A program made the position numbers and the translations under genes. Under the pieces are notes generated by a model that was given only the letters and a program-made list of their open reading frames with translations, searched no databases and was not told where the DNA came from. Below, piece after piece: positions 8,306 to 15,346 of a stretch of 64,000 bases of DNA. Position 1 is the stretch's first letter. Every line of letters begins with the position of its first letter. This DNA is from Opitutia bacterium. Its GTDB lineage: Bacteria; Verrucomicrobiota; Verrucomicrobiae; Opitutales; UBA953. The stretch is taken from contig SFEJ01000004.1 in NCBI GenBank assembly GCA_004558035.1, positions 62,001 to 126,000 on the forward strand. The letters are read 5' to 3'.

Positions 8306-9202
8306 ATGGCAAAAAAACTCGAAGGACTCATCGCGGCGCCGCACACGCCGTTCAACGCGGACGGTTCCGTCAATCTCGACATGATTCCGAAGCAGATCGA
8401 CGTGCTGCTGAAGCAGGGCGTCATCGGCGCGTACATCTGCGGCACGACGGGCGAAGGCATCTGCTGCTCCGTCGAAGAACGCAAGGCCGTCATGAAGAAA
8501 TGGGCCGAATACGGCAAGGGCAAGCTCTTCATCATCGCGCACGTCGGCGCGCTCTCCATCGCGGACGCGCGGGAACTCGCCGCCTACGCGCAGGAGCTCA
8601 AGCTCGACGCCACCTCGATCGTGCCGCCGAACTTCTTCAAGCCCGGCTCGATCGACTCGCTCATCGACTACCTGAACGCCGTGCTCTCCGCCGCGCCGAA
8701 ACTGCCGTTCTACTATTACCACACGGGCATGTCGGGCGTGAATTTCGACATGGAGCAGTTCCTGATCAAGGCGGACGGCAAGATCAAGAACCTCGCCGGC
8801 ATCAAGTTCAACTACCCGGACCTCTACATGTTCCAGCGCTGCCAGCGCGCCTGCGGCGGCAAGTACGACATCACCTGGGGCATCGACGAATGGTTCGCGG
8901 GAGCGCTCGCCTGCGGCGCGAAATCCGCCATCGGCTCCACGTACAACTACGCCGCGAAGCTCTATTACGACATCTGGAACGCCTACACGCTCGGCGACCA
9001 GAAGAAGATCGACAAGGGCATGGCGAAGGTCTGCAAGATCGTGGACATCCTCGTCCAGTACGGCGGCGTCGTCGGCGGCAAGGCGATGATGGCGTACCAC
9101 AAGCTCGACATGGGCGGCGTCCGCCCGCCGCTCACCTGCCTCACGGAAGAGCAGAAGGCGGATTGCGTCGCGCGCCTGAAGAAGATTCTCAGCGGAAAAT
9201 GA
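8306..9202 (+). CDS. nanA: N-acetylneuraminate lyase
   Basis: A class I aldolase of the DapA family (298 residues) that cleaves N-acetylneuraminate into N-acetylmannosamine and pyruvate in the cytoplasm. Seen are GLIAAPHTPFNADGSV, the pyruvate-carboxylate loop CGTTGEG, the catalytic Tyr in PFYYYHTG and the Schiff-base Lys in NLAGIKFNY. The YYYHTGM and GIKFNYPD segments fit NanA rather than dihydrodipicolinate synthase. It follows a NanQ-like gene and ends at a strong terminator, so the MFS-nanQ-nanA unit is probably a small sialate-use operon, a plausible trait for a mucus-associated bacterium. nanE and nanK are not here. Confidence 0.88.
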   Translation: MAKKLEGLIAAPHTPFNADGSVNLDMIPKQIDVLLKQGVIGAYICGTTGEGICCSVEERKAVMKKWAEYGKGKLFIIAHVGALSIADARELAAYAQELKLDATSIVPPNFFKPGSIDSLIDYLNAVLSAAPKLPFYYYHTGMSGVNFDMEQFLIKADGKIKNLAGIKFNYPDLYMFQRCQRACGGKYDITWGIDEWFAGALACGAKSAIGSTYNYAAKLYYDIWNAYTLGDQKKIDKGMAKVCKIVDILVQYGGVVGGKAMMAYHKLDMGGVRPPLTCLTEEQKADCVARLKKILSGK

Positions 9203-9224
9203 TCTCCGGATTTTTCCGGACCCG

Positions 9225-9264
9225 AAAAGCGTTCCCGCCTTTCCCGCGCGGGAACGCTTTTTTT
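9225..9264 (+). terminator. Terminator of nanA, motif pair
   Basis: AAAAGCGTTCCCGC pairs with GCGGGAACGCTTTT, followed by more T. It ends the nanA transcript. A third copy of the motif follows within 30 nt. Confidence 0.85.
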
Positions 9265-9306
9265 CGTCTCGCGCGGGAACGCGCCGACGCGTTAGATTCG
9301 TATGCC

Positions 9307-9759
9307 ATGAAGCATTACGTTTCCGAGCCTTTCCGCGTGCGCTTTTCCGAAACCGACATGGCGGGCGTCGTTCACTTTTCGCAGATGCTCCGCTGGGCGG
9401 AAAACGCCGAAAGCGAGTTCTTCCGCGAACACGGACTGCCTTTCGTCGAAAAAGGCGAAACCGCGGGAACGCTCTTCGGCTGGCCGCGCGCGCGCGTCGC
9501 CGCGGATTTTCTCGCGCCCGCGCACTACGACGAGCGCATCCGCGTCCGCATCCGCCCGCGCGGCGTTCCCGCCGAGAACTCCTCGGCGCTGCACTGGGAC
9601 TTCGAGATCGTCGCCGGCGAAGAATCCGAGCCGGAACGCGCGATCGCCCGCGGCTCCTGGACGAGCGTCTATGCGCGCGTCGATTCCGCCGAAAAATCCG
9701 TGCGGGCGGAAAACGTTCCCGAGGCGGTCAGAAAAATTTTAAAAATCTTCGAAAACTGA
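9307..9759 (+). CDS. Acyl-CoA thioesterase, hotdog fold (YbgC/4HBT type)
   Basis: A 150-residue hotdog-fold thioesterase. The signature RFSETDMAGVVHFSQMLRWAENA carries the catalytic Asp in the D-x3-V-V/H-F arrangement of the 4-hydroxybenzoyl-CoA/YbgC family, followed by E-x-F at the start of the second helix. Likely cytoplasmic hydrolysis of an acyl-CoA; the substrate cannot be told. The ATG at 9307 is preceded by an out-of-frame ATG at 9302. It stands alone between the nanA terminator and tRNA-Asp. Confidence 0.85.
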   Translation: MKHYVSEPFRVRFSETDMAGVVHFSQMLRWAENAESEFFREHGLPFVEKGETAGTLFGWPRARVAADFLAPAHYDERIRVRIRPRGVPAENSSALHWDFEIVAGEESEPERAIARGSWTSVYARVDSAEKSVRAENVPEAVRKILKIFEN

Positions 9760-9823
9760 CTTGACGGAATCGGCGAAAAACTATTTAGTCTGTCCTATAC
9801 GATTTTGAAATCGTATCCGACCT

Positions 9824-9900
9824 GGGGTGGTAGCTCAGCTGGTTAGAGCGCCTGCCTGTCACGCAGGAGGTCGCGGGTTCGAGTCCCGTCCATCCCGCCA
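9824..9900 (+). tRNA. tRNA-Asp (GTC), CCA encoded
   Basis: Complete cloverleaf: acceptor 9824-9830 (GGGGTGG) pairs with CCATCCC before the encoded CCA at 9898-9900, anticodon loop CTGTCAC, and T-arm GCGGG-TTCGAGT-CCCGT. A phage-like island begins immediately downstream. Confidence 0.97.
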
Positions 9901-10199
9901 TTCACGAAGCCCGCAGCAATGCGGGCTTCTTCGTGTTCGGGCGGCGCGTCCCGCACGATCCGCGCCGTCACCTTGAACGGATGCTCGTACGCCGCCGCGC
10001 CTTCCTCGCCGTAGTCGCCTACGTCCTGGCTCAGCGTCGTCCCGCACGAAGATTCGCTCAGCTCAAGCCCGTCGCCTACGCTCAGCCGGCGCCGCTGCAG
10101 CTCGCTCTGCAGCTCCAGGCAGCACTCGACAAGCGCGTTCCACGCCTGCGCCGTGATCGCCTCTCCGGGCGAAACTCTGTTCAGATTAAAGATTCGCAT
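9843..10199 (-). pseudogene. Truncated phage-like ORF running into tRNA-Asp
   Basis: An open frame of 118 codons. Its first ~95 residues (MRIFNLNRVSPGEAITAQAW, then NALVECCLELQSELQ) look like a real small phage-type protein, mostly helical. The last ~25 residues are encoded by the tRNA terminator hairpin and by the antisense of tRNA-Asp (GTRTRDLLRDRQAL, a known artefact of reading a tRNA-Asp backwards). The original 3' end was therefore probably lost when the element joined the tRNA gene. Function unknown. An alternative is that the gene ended naturally and only the stop was lost. Confidence 0.5.
9901..9935 (+). terminator. Terminator of tRNA-Asp
   Basis: A 10-bp perfect stem (9906-9915 with 9920-9929, loop GCAA) directly after the CCA. 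The T-run is short. Confidence 0.6.
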
Positions 10200-10235
10200 T
10201 GTTTTAAAAAGGTTAGAAGGTTAAAAGGTTAGGAG

Positions 10236-10400
10236 GTTATGGAATAACGGATAGCGGATAGTGAATAGTGAATAATGGATAACGCCTTGCGTTCGGCTTC
10301 GCCGAAAGGATTTTTTAATACTGTATTCATCACTGCGTTATTCACTGTTCATTATTAATTATCCATTATCCGTTATCCATTATCCATTATCCATTGTCCG
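10236..10400. repeat. Dispersed intergenic element, copy A
   Basis: An AT-rich left arm of gataatgaat-like words, a hairpin TTCGGCTTCGCCGAA followed by AGGATTT, the block ACTGTATTCATCACTGCG, and an AT-rich right arm roughly complementary to the left. Copies B (33917-34045, inverted) and C (57369-57478) share the hairpin, the order of blocks and both arms. This looks like a small non-autonomous repeat. Confidence 0.6.
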
Positions 10401-10443
10401 TTTTCAGTTGCCGTTTCATCGTCCAAATTTTAAAACCGACCCC

Positions 10444-10785
10444 ATGAAAAAAATCCTCGCTGCATGCCTCCTCCTCGCCGTCCTCCCGCTCTTCGCCGGA
10501 GACATTCCGCAATCGATTCCTGAGCGTGGAAAAGCTCGCTTAGAAGCCCTTAAAAAATTATACGGGCGAGTTAGATTCACGGAATCATGCGCGGATTTCA
10601 GAGTTCGAATCGCTGATTTCGCTCCGGACATAGACGTTCGCATGGTGACGTCCGCCGCTAATTCGGAAGCGCGATGGCAAGCCTGTTCTTCCGCCGAGGA
10701 TTTTTCCGTCCGCATCGTTTCTTCCGCCGAAGATTTTTCCATAAGATTCGTAGAATCCGCAGAAGGCGTCCGCTACATCCCTTGA
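10444..10785 (+). CDS. Small secreted protein of D-F-x-V/I-R repeats
   Basis: A 113-residue exported protein. A signal peptide (MKKILAACLLLAVLPLFAG) is followed by about 90 residues built of a short beta-strand repeat: CADFRVRIAD, APDIDVRMVTS, AEDFSVRIVSS, AEDFSIRFVES, ending GVRYIP. The pattern resembles small repetitive proteins of Bacteroidetes that I recall as DUF6150, but I cannot confirm that. The ATG at 10444 is chosen for the signal peptide. It faces the Cys-rich gene at 10773-10997 and overlaps it by 13 nt tail to tail. Base composition is lower in GC than the surrounding genome. Confidence 0.6.
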   Translation: MKKILAACLLLAVLPLFAGDIPQSIPERGKARLEALKKLYGRVRFTESCADFRVRIADFAPDIDVRMVTSAANSEARWQACSSAEDFSVRIVSSAEDFSIRFVESAEGVRYIP

Positions 10786-10997
10786 GCGGGATGGTTCTCC
10801 TCCGCGCGCACGAAAATGACGTTTCGCCCGTCGCGGCGTTTCATCCAACTGCAGTGCGGACGGTTCAAAAATCTGCAGCGCGGTTGCATCTCAAAAAAGG
10901 CGCAATGCCTTTGGCAGCCCGAGGAGGATTGCGCGACGTAGCGCACGCCGAAAATCGTGAACTCGTTTTCGTTCTCCGGTCTCTCTATTTTTCCCAT
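10773..10997 (-). CDS. Small Cys-rich protein, paralogue of the next gene
   Basis: A 74-residue protein of unknown function with four Cys plus His/Trp (GCQRHCAFFEMQPRCRFLN, HCSWMKRRDGRNVIFV). It aligns over its whole length with the C-terminal half of the 11002-11304 product: NEFTIFGVRYVA versus DEFTLGGKRYVA, and KRRDGRNVIFV versus RRKDGRDVFFV. The spacing of the Cys suggests a small zinc-binding or disulfide fold. It lies 4 nt downstream of that gene, and probably forms a phage-derived transcript with it and 11317-12120. Confidence 0.55.
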   Translation of the reverse strand: MGKIERPENENEFTIFGVRYVAQSSSGCQRHCAFFEMQPRCRFLNRPHCSWMKRRDGRNVIFVRAEENHPAQGM

Positions 10998-11001
10998 AAA
11001 T

Positions 11002-11304
11002 TCAATCCTCCGTTTCCTTCAGCACGAAGAAGACGTCCCTGCCGTCCTTGCGCCTCACCGAATCGCAGGGCGGGCGCGCGTATTGGCTGCACGTGCCCGG
11101 AAAGCTTGAAAACACGCAGCCCTTGCAGGGGTTGAAAGTCCGCGCGACGTAGCGCTTTCCGCCGAGCGTGAACTCGTCCTCGCTGTCCCGGCGTGAAGAA
11201 AGTCGAGGAGTTGAGGGTTGAATCGGCGGCTTCGCCGCCTGTTGATTCGGCTTCGCCGAGGACCCCTTCCGTTTGCCGCTTTTTTTCGTGTTCTTCGTGT
11301 TCAT
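11002..11304 (-). CDS. Small Cys-rich protein with repeat-derived N-terminus
   Basis: A 100-residue protein of unknown function. Residues ~1-42 are basic and low complexity (KKSGKRKGSSAKPNQQAAKP); residues ~43-100 hold the Cys-rich domain shared with the downstream gene (RTFNPCKGCVFSSFPGTCSQ, PPCDSVRRKDGRDVFFV). The DNA coding for the low-complexity part (about 11205-11262) is a copy of an intergenic repeat also found at 22990-23045, so the N-terminal extension may have been created by repeat insertion. An alternative, later start would leave only the domain. Confidence 0.5.
   Translation of the reverse strand: MNTKNTKKSGKRKGSSAKPNQQAAKPPIQPSTPRLSSRRDSEDEFTLGGKRYVARTFNPCKGCVFSSFPGTCSQYARPPCDSVRRKDGRDVFFVLKETED
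11205..11262. repeat. Copy of a dispersed repeat inside a coding region
   Basis: The reverse complement reads CTCGGCGAAGCCGAATCAAC, then AGGCGGCGAAGCCGCCGATT and CAACCCTCAACTCC. This matches 22990-23045 with only a few changes. A related left part (GTTGAGAGTTGATTCGCGC then GAGGAAAG) is at 12146-12175 and 22950-22986. Confidence 0.6.
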
Positions 11305-11316
11305 TCGTGGTTTCTT

Positions 11317-12120
11317 TTATGAATAAAGGTCTTTGTCCCAGGCGGCTCCGGCGTCGGACGAATCGTAGGTGCGCGTCAATTTGAAGCCGTCGGCCGTGTT
11401 TCCTGTGGTCTGAATCTTGGAAAGCAGCCAGTTCCCGCCAGTCCACGGCAGCTTCGGCGCGCCCTTCGGGTCCGAGATCTTGCCCAGATCCTTGTCCAGG
11501 CGGAGCGTGCTTTCGTTCGTCGTCACGTCGAGCGAATAGCGGTACACCTTGTATTTCTTCACGCCGTCCTTGATCTTCCTCCACAAGGGAACGAGCGCCT
11601 GCAGCGCCTCCGTGCCGGCCTTCGCCGCGTCCATGATTTCCTTGATGGATCGCTTCTGCGCGGATTCGTCGGGAATGTAGTCTTTTTCGTCGAGCTTCCC
11701 CGGATACACCATGTCCGAAACGCCGTTCTTGATCGCGCGCTCCAGCAGCCCGCGGATGCCCGGATACTGAGCCAGCGCCGCCGCGTAGTTCGGGTGCAGA
11801 AGAATGGATCGGTCTTCCGAAATCGAGTTCAGCGTGTAGTTCGCCGGAGTCTTCTCGATGGAAATCTCCTCGCCCGTCCACGCCGAGCGCTCGTAGTAGG
11901 TGAGCGTCACCTGCCAGAGCTCGCCGCCCAAAGGCTCCAGGTCCGCCTTCTGCAGCACCGCCTCCTTCGGGAAGTGAGACGAGCGCGTGCCGCGCGCGGG
12001 AACGCCCGCCTTCACGCTCTCGTAAGTCCCCTTCTCGTGGTAGATCAGCGTGCCCGTGAACTTGTGCGCCCCCTCCAGCGAGAGGGTGCACTTCTTCGTC
12101 GTTATGGTCTTTTCTGCCAT
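11317..12120 (-). CDS. Putative phage structural-type protein
   Basis: A 267-residue soluble protein I do not recognise by name. The N-terminal third is beta-rich (TKKCTLSLEGAHKFTGTLIY, then LWQVTLTYYERSAW), the middle is helical and charged (KRSIKEIMDAAKAGTEALQA), and the C-terminus is beta again (GNWLLSKIQTTGNTADGFKL). No signal peptide or membrane segment. A standalone gene with this layout next to small Cys-rich genes and a tRNA suggests a tail or head accessory protein of a decayed prophage. It contains only one copy of the genome-wide CGGGAACG motif. It has no paralogue in the window. Confidence 0.5.
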   Translation of the reverse strand: MAEKTITTKKCTLSLEGAHKFTGTLIYHEKGTYESVKAGVPARGTRSSHFPKEAVLQKADLEPLGGELWQVTLTYYERSAWTGEEISIEKTPANYTLNSISEDRSILLHPNYAAALAQYPGIRGLLERAIKNGVSDMVYPGKLDEKDYIPDESAQKRSIKEIMDAAKAGTEALQALVPLWRKIKDGVKKYKVYRYSLDVTTNESTLRLDKDLGKISDPKGAPKLPWTGGNWLLSKIQTTGNTADGFKLTRTYDSSDAGAAWDKDLYS

Positions 12121-12680
12121 GGCTTGAAAGTTTAAGGTTGAATGTTGAGAGTTGATTCGCGCCGAGGAAAGGTGAAGAGGTTATGAGGTTATGAAGAAAC
12201 TAGTAGCGTGTAACTGGTGACTGGAGCATTGTGAGTTTTGCCTCCGGCAAAACTTGGTAATCACCAGTTCCAAGTTACAAGTTCCCAGCCACTTCACTCT
12301 TCTTGAAAATCCTTTCGGCGAAGCCGAACTCAATGAACTTCCATAACCTCATAACCTCTTTCGCGGCGAAGTCGAGGAAGGCTTAAATGCTGAAGAGTTT
12401 AAGAGTTGAAAAGAAAATTTTCCGTTAAGCTTTTGAACTTTTAAGCTCTTAAGCTCTCCTCAACTCCTGAACTTTAAACAATAAACCTTAAACGGCGGCG
12501 CAGCCGCTTACACACCGCGAAGCGCTTTCCGTCGTTATGCGCCCGCGTTTCTTTCGGCGTCCGGAGGGATTTCCGCATTGCAAAAACGCAGGCGGAGGCG
12601 CATGATGCTCGCCGTTCGCTCCCGTGGAGGAAGCGAAACGTTATTTCAACCCATAAATCAAATTAGTTTCTGTATCGCTT
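12121..12680. other. 560-bp gap of low-complexity words, no gene seen
   Basis: Holds short drifting words (gttgagagttgattcg, gaggttatgaggttatg, ataacctcataacctc, gttaagcttttgaactttta) and a partial copy of the CTTTCGGCGAAGCCGAA hairpin near 12304. The only open frame here has atypical composition. The glgA promoter must lie in the last ~100 bp, but I see no clear -35/-10 pair. Confidence 0.6.
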
Positions 12681-14381
12681 ATGAAAGTTCTGATGATTTC
12701 GCCGGAGGTGACTCCTTATTCCAAGACCGGCGGGCTCGGCGACGCGGTCGCGGCGCTCTCCAAATACATGGCGGCTCACGGGCATGAAGTCCGCATCGTG
12801 ACGCCCGCCTACGGCTCCGTGAAGCGCGACGCTTCGTGGACGCGCTACCCGGATCCCGTCCGCGTCGAACTCGGTTTCGGCATGTACGCGGACTGCGCCG
12901 TGTGGAACGTGCCTTTCGGCGGCGCCGAGATTTCCTTCATCGAGTACAATCACTTTTTCGGCGGGAACGAAATTTACTCCAAGCGCGCGGACGACGCGCA
13001 CCGCTTCGCGTTCTTCTGCAAGGCGGCGATCGATTTCTGCGAACAGGCGAACTGGATTCCGGACATCGTGCACTGCCACGACTGGACGACGGGGCTCGTT
13101 CCCGCGATTCTGAACACGCGCGACAACTGGCGCCGCATCGCCCGCGCGGGAACGGTCTTCACCATTCACAATCTGCAGCACCAGGGCTACGCGCCCAAGA
13201 GCGTCATCGACTACCTCGGGCTGCCGTGGGGGCTCTTCACCGCGGACAACTACGAATCGCTCGGCGGCATCAGCATGATGAAGGGCGCGCTCTACCACGC
13301 GACGAAGATCACGACCGTCTCGCCGACCTACGCCTATGAAATTCAGACGCCGCAGTACGGCTTCGGGCTCGACCACGTGCTGCGCCACCGCGCGCGCGAT
13401 CTCACGGGCATCATCAACGGCATCGACTACGGCGAATGGTCGCCGCTGATCGACGATCTCGTTCCCGCGCACTTCAACGCGGACGATTTCTCCGGCAAGG
13501 ACGTCTGCAAGGCGGAACTCCAGCGCCGCTGCGGGCTCGACGTCCGTCGCGACGTTCCCGTCTTCGGCGTCGTCTCCCGTCTCGCGGACCAGAAGGGGCT
13601 CGACCTGCTCGCCGCCGTGCTGCCGGATCTGCTCGGGCGCGCGGACATGCAGGTTGCCCTGCTCGGCAGCGGCGATCCCGCGCTGGAAAGCGCGTTCTCG
13701 CGGCTCGCGGCGATGTTCCCGGCGAAAATGTCCGCGACGATCGGATACAACAATCAGCTGGCGCACCTCATCGAGGCGGGTTCGGACTTCTTCGTCATGC
13801 CGAGCCGCTTCGAACCGTGCGGGCTCAATCAGATGTATTCGATGACGTACGGCACGCCGCCGATCGTGCGCACGACGGGCGGTCTCGTGGACACCGTCGC
13901 CGCGTGGGATCCGAAGACGCCGGGCGCGGGAACGGGCATCAACTTCCGCGACGCCGACGCCGGCGCGCTCCGCTGGGCGCTCGAACGCGCGCTGCAGCTT
14001 TACTACGATTATCCGCAGGATTACTACGCCGTACGCTCCAACGGCATGCGCAAGGACTTCAGCTGGGACCGCTCGGTCGAAAAATACGAGGAAGTCTATC
14101 GCTCCGCGATGGAGATGCGCAAAGGCATGTTCCCGCCGCCTCCGCCGCCGAAGAAGAAGGCTCCCGCGAAGAAGCCGGAAACGCCCGCTCCCGAAGCGCT
14201 GAAACCTCCCGCTCCCGCCGCGAAGGCGCCGGTGAAGCCCGCGCCGGAGGAACCCGCCAGGAAAGCCGCGCCCGCGAAGGCGCCGGAGCCGCCCAAGCCC
14301 GCCGCTCCGGCTCCGAAACCGGCGCCCGCGCCCAAACCGGCCGCCAAGCCGGCGAAGCTCGGCGGCAAGAAGCGGAAATGA
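12681..14381 (+). CDS. glgA: Glycogen synthase with Pro/Ala/Lys-rich tail
   Basis: Transfers glucose from ADP-glucose to alpha-1,4-glucan (GT5 family, cytoplasmic). Seen are the N-terminal KTGGLGD glucan/nucleotide motif, HCHDWTTGLVPAI, TIHNLQHQGY, the second-domain GVVSRLADQKGLD and the catalytic region SRFEPCGLNQMYSMTYG followed by TTGGLVDTV. The enzyme core ends near residue 483, the family's usual length. Residues 484-566 are a low-complexity tail of Pro, Ala and Lys ending KLGGKKRK. The tail is basic and probably disordered; its role is unknown. No other glg gene is adjacent. Confidence 0.95.
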   Translation: MKVLMISPEVTPYSKTGGLGDAVAALSKYMAAHGHEVRIVTPAYGSVKRDASWTRYPDPVRVELGFGMYADCAVWNVPFGGAEISFIEYNHFFGGNEIYSKRADDAHRFAFFCKAAIDFCEQANWIPDIVHCHDWTTGLVPAILNTRDNWRRIARAGTVFTIHNLQHQGYAPKSVIDYLGLPWGLFTADNYESLGGISMMKGALYHATKITTVSPTYAYEIQTPQYGFGLDHVLRHRARDLTGIINGIDYGEWSPLIDDLVPAHFNADDFSGKDVCKAELQRRCGLDVRRDVPVFGVVSRLADQKGLDLLAAVLPDLLGRADMQVALLGSGDPALESAFSRLAAMFPAKMSATIGYNNQLAHLIEAGSDFFVMPSRFEPCGLNQMYSMTYGTPPIVRTTGGLVDTVAAWDPKTPGAGTGINFRDADAGALRWALERALQLYYDYPQDYYAVRSNGMRKDFSWDRSVEKYEEVYRSAMEMRKGMFPPPPPPKKKAPAKKPETPAPEALKPPAPAAKAPVKPAPEEPARKAAPAKAPEPPKPAAPAPKPAPAPKPAAKPAKLGGKKRK

Positions 14382-14390
14382 TTTTCGCAG

Positions 14391-14418
14391 GGGGAAGCGG
14401 CATTTTCGTCGCTTCCCC
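14391..14418 (+). terminator. Hairpin after glgA, member of the dispersed family
   Basis: GGGGAAGCG (14391-14399) pairs with CGCTTCCCC (14410-14418), followed by TTTCAATTTTCG. A likely weak terminator made from a variant of the ATTCCT-loop hairpin. Confidence 0.5.
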
Positions 14419-14445
14419 TTTCAATTTTCGTTTTATTCGTCCCCC

Positions 14446-15264
14446 ATGCAAACGGCATCCGAACTTTCCCGAGAAACCTCGCTGCGCATCACGGCGGCGC
14501 GCGCCGTCGTCCGCGAAAACATCGCGTTCTTCGCCGAGAATTTCTCGCACGTGGAAAGCCGCTGGAAAAAAGACAATTCGCGCGTCACCGACGCCGACCT
14601 GACGCTCTCGCGCAACATCACCGAGGCGATTCTGAAAAAATTTCCGGACGACGATTTCTGCTCCGAAGAAGCCCTGCCCCCGCCGGGCGCGCCGCGCTTC
14701 TTCAACGCGAAATTCGCCTGGGTGCTCGACCCGATCGACGGCACGAACAACTTCGCGCGCGGCATTCCGCTGTGCGCGATTTCGCTCGCCCTGCTCCGCG
14801 ACGGCGTTCCCGTTTACGGCATCATCTACGACCACGCGCAGCGCTGCGTGCTCGAAGGCGGCGAGACCGTGCCGCTCTCGCGCGACGGCGTTCCCGTGAA
14901 CCCGCCGCCGGAACTGCCCTACGACGAGCACAGCCTCATCAGCCTGCACTTCCCGCTCAAGCAGCACGAGCTGCTCGAACTCGCGCCGCTCACGTCCGTG
15001 AACGCGCTGCGCTGCCAGGGCTCGGCGGCGCTCAATCTCGCCTACAACGCCTTCGGCGCCGTGGACGGGAGCATCGACCATTTCACGCGCGTCTGGGACA
15101 TCGCGGCGGCCTACGCGATGCTGCTCGCCGCCGGGCGCAGAATCGTCTTTCTCAAGAACAAGCCGTTCCCGCTGCGCGAGATTTCCGCCGACATGCCGAA
15201 ACTGCGCTGGATCGCGGGCACGCGCGGCTTCCTCGCCCGCGCCGAAGAGCTCGGCCTGCTCTAA
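14446..15264 (+). CDS. Inositol monophosphatase family phosphatase
   Basis: A Mg-dependent phosphatase of the IMPase/CysQ superfamily, 272 residues, cytoplasmic. Seen are the metal-site Glu in DDDFCSEEA, the signature WVLDPIDGTNNFARGIP and the C-terminal WDIAAAYAMLLAAGG-like motif (VWDIAAAYAMLLAAGR). Substrates in this family range from inositol phosphates and histidinol phosphate to 3'-phosphoadenosine-5'-phosphate, and nothing nearby chooses between them. It follows glgA by 64 nt but is separated by a hairpin; yicC follows. Confidence 0.88.
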   Translation: MQTASELSRETSLRITAARAVVRENIAFFAENFSHVESRWKKDNSRVTDADLTLSRNITEAILKKFPDDDFCSEEALPPPGAPRFFNAKFAWVLDPIDGTNNFARGIPLCAISLALLRDGVPVYGIIYDHAQRCVLEGGETVPLSRDGVPVNPPPELPYDEHSLISLHFPLKQHELLELAPLTSVNALRCQGSAALNLAYNAFGAVDGSIDHFTRVWDIAAAYAMLLAAGRRIVFLKNKPFPLREISADMPKLRWIAGTRGFLARAEELGLL

Positions 15265-15346
15265 ACCGGGGGAAAACGCGCGGCGTTCCCGCGCGTCTCG
15301 CCGGAAAAATTTTGCCTTCCCGCCCCGCTCGGCGCATAGTGCGGAC

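Noticed and set aside
9785..9823. Promoter TTGACG/TATTTA before tRNA-Asp.
   Set aside because: The spacing is only about 15 nt and the -10 box is weak. It may be real but cannot be supported well enough to list.
12121..12500. Possible CRISPR array in the repeated words.
   Set aside because: Words drift in length and spacing, with no constant repeat or unique spacers, and there are no cas genes.
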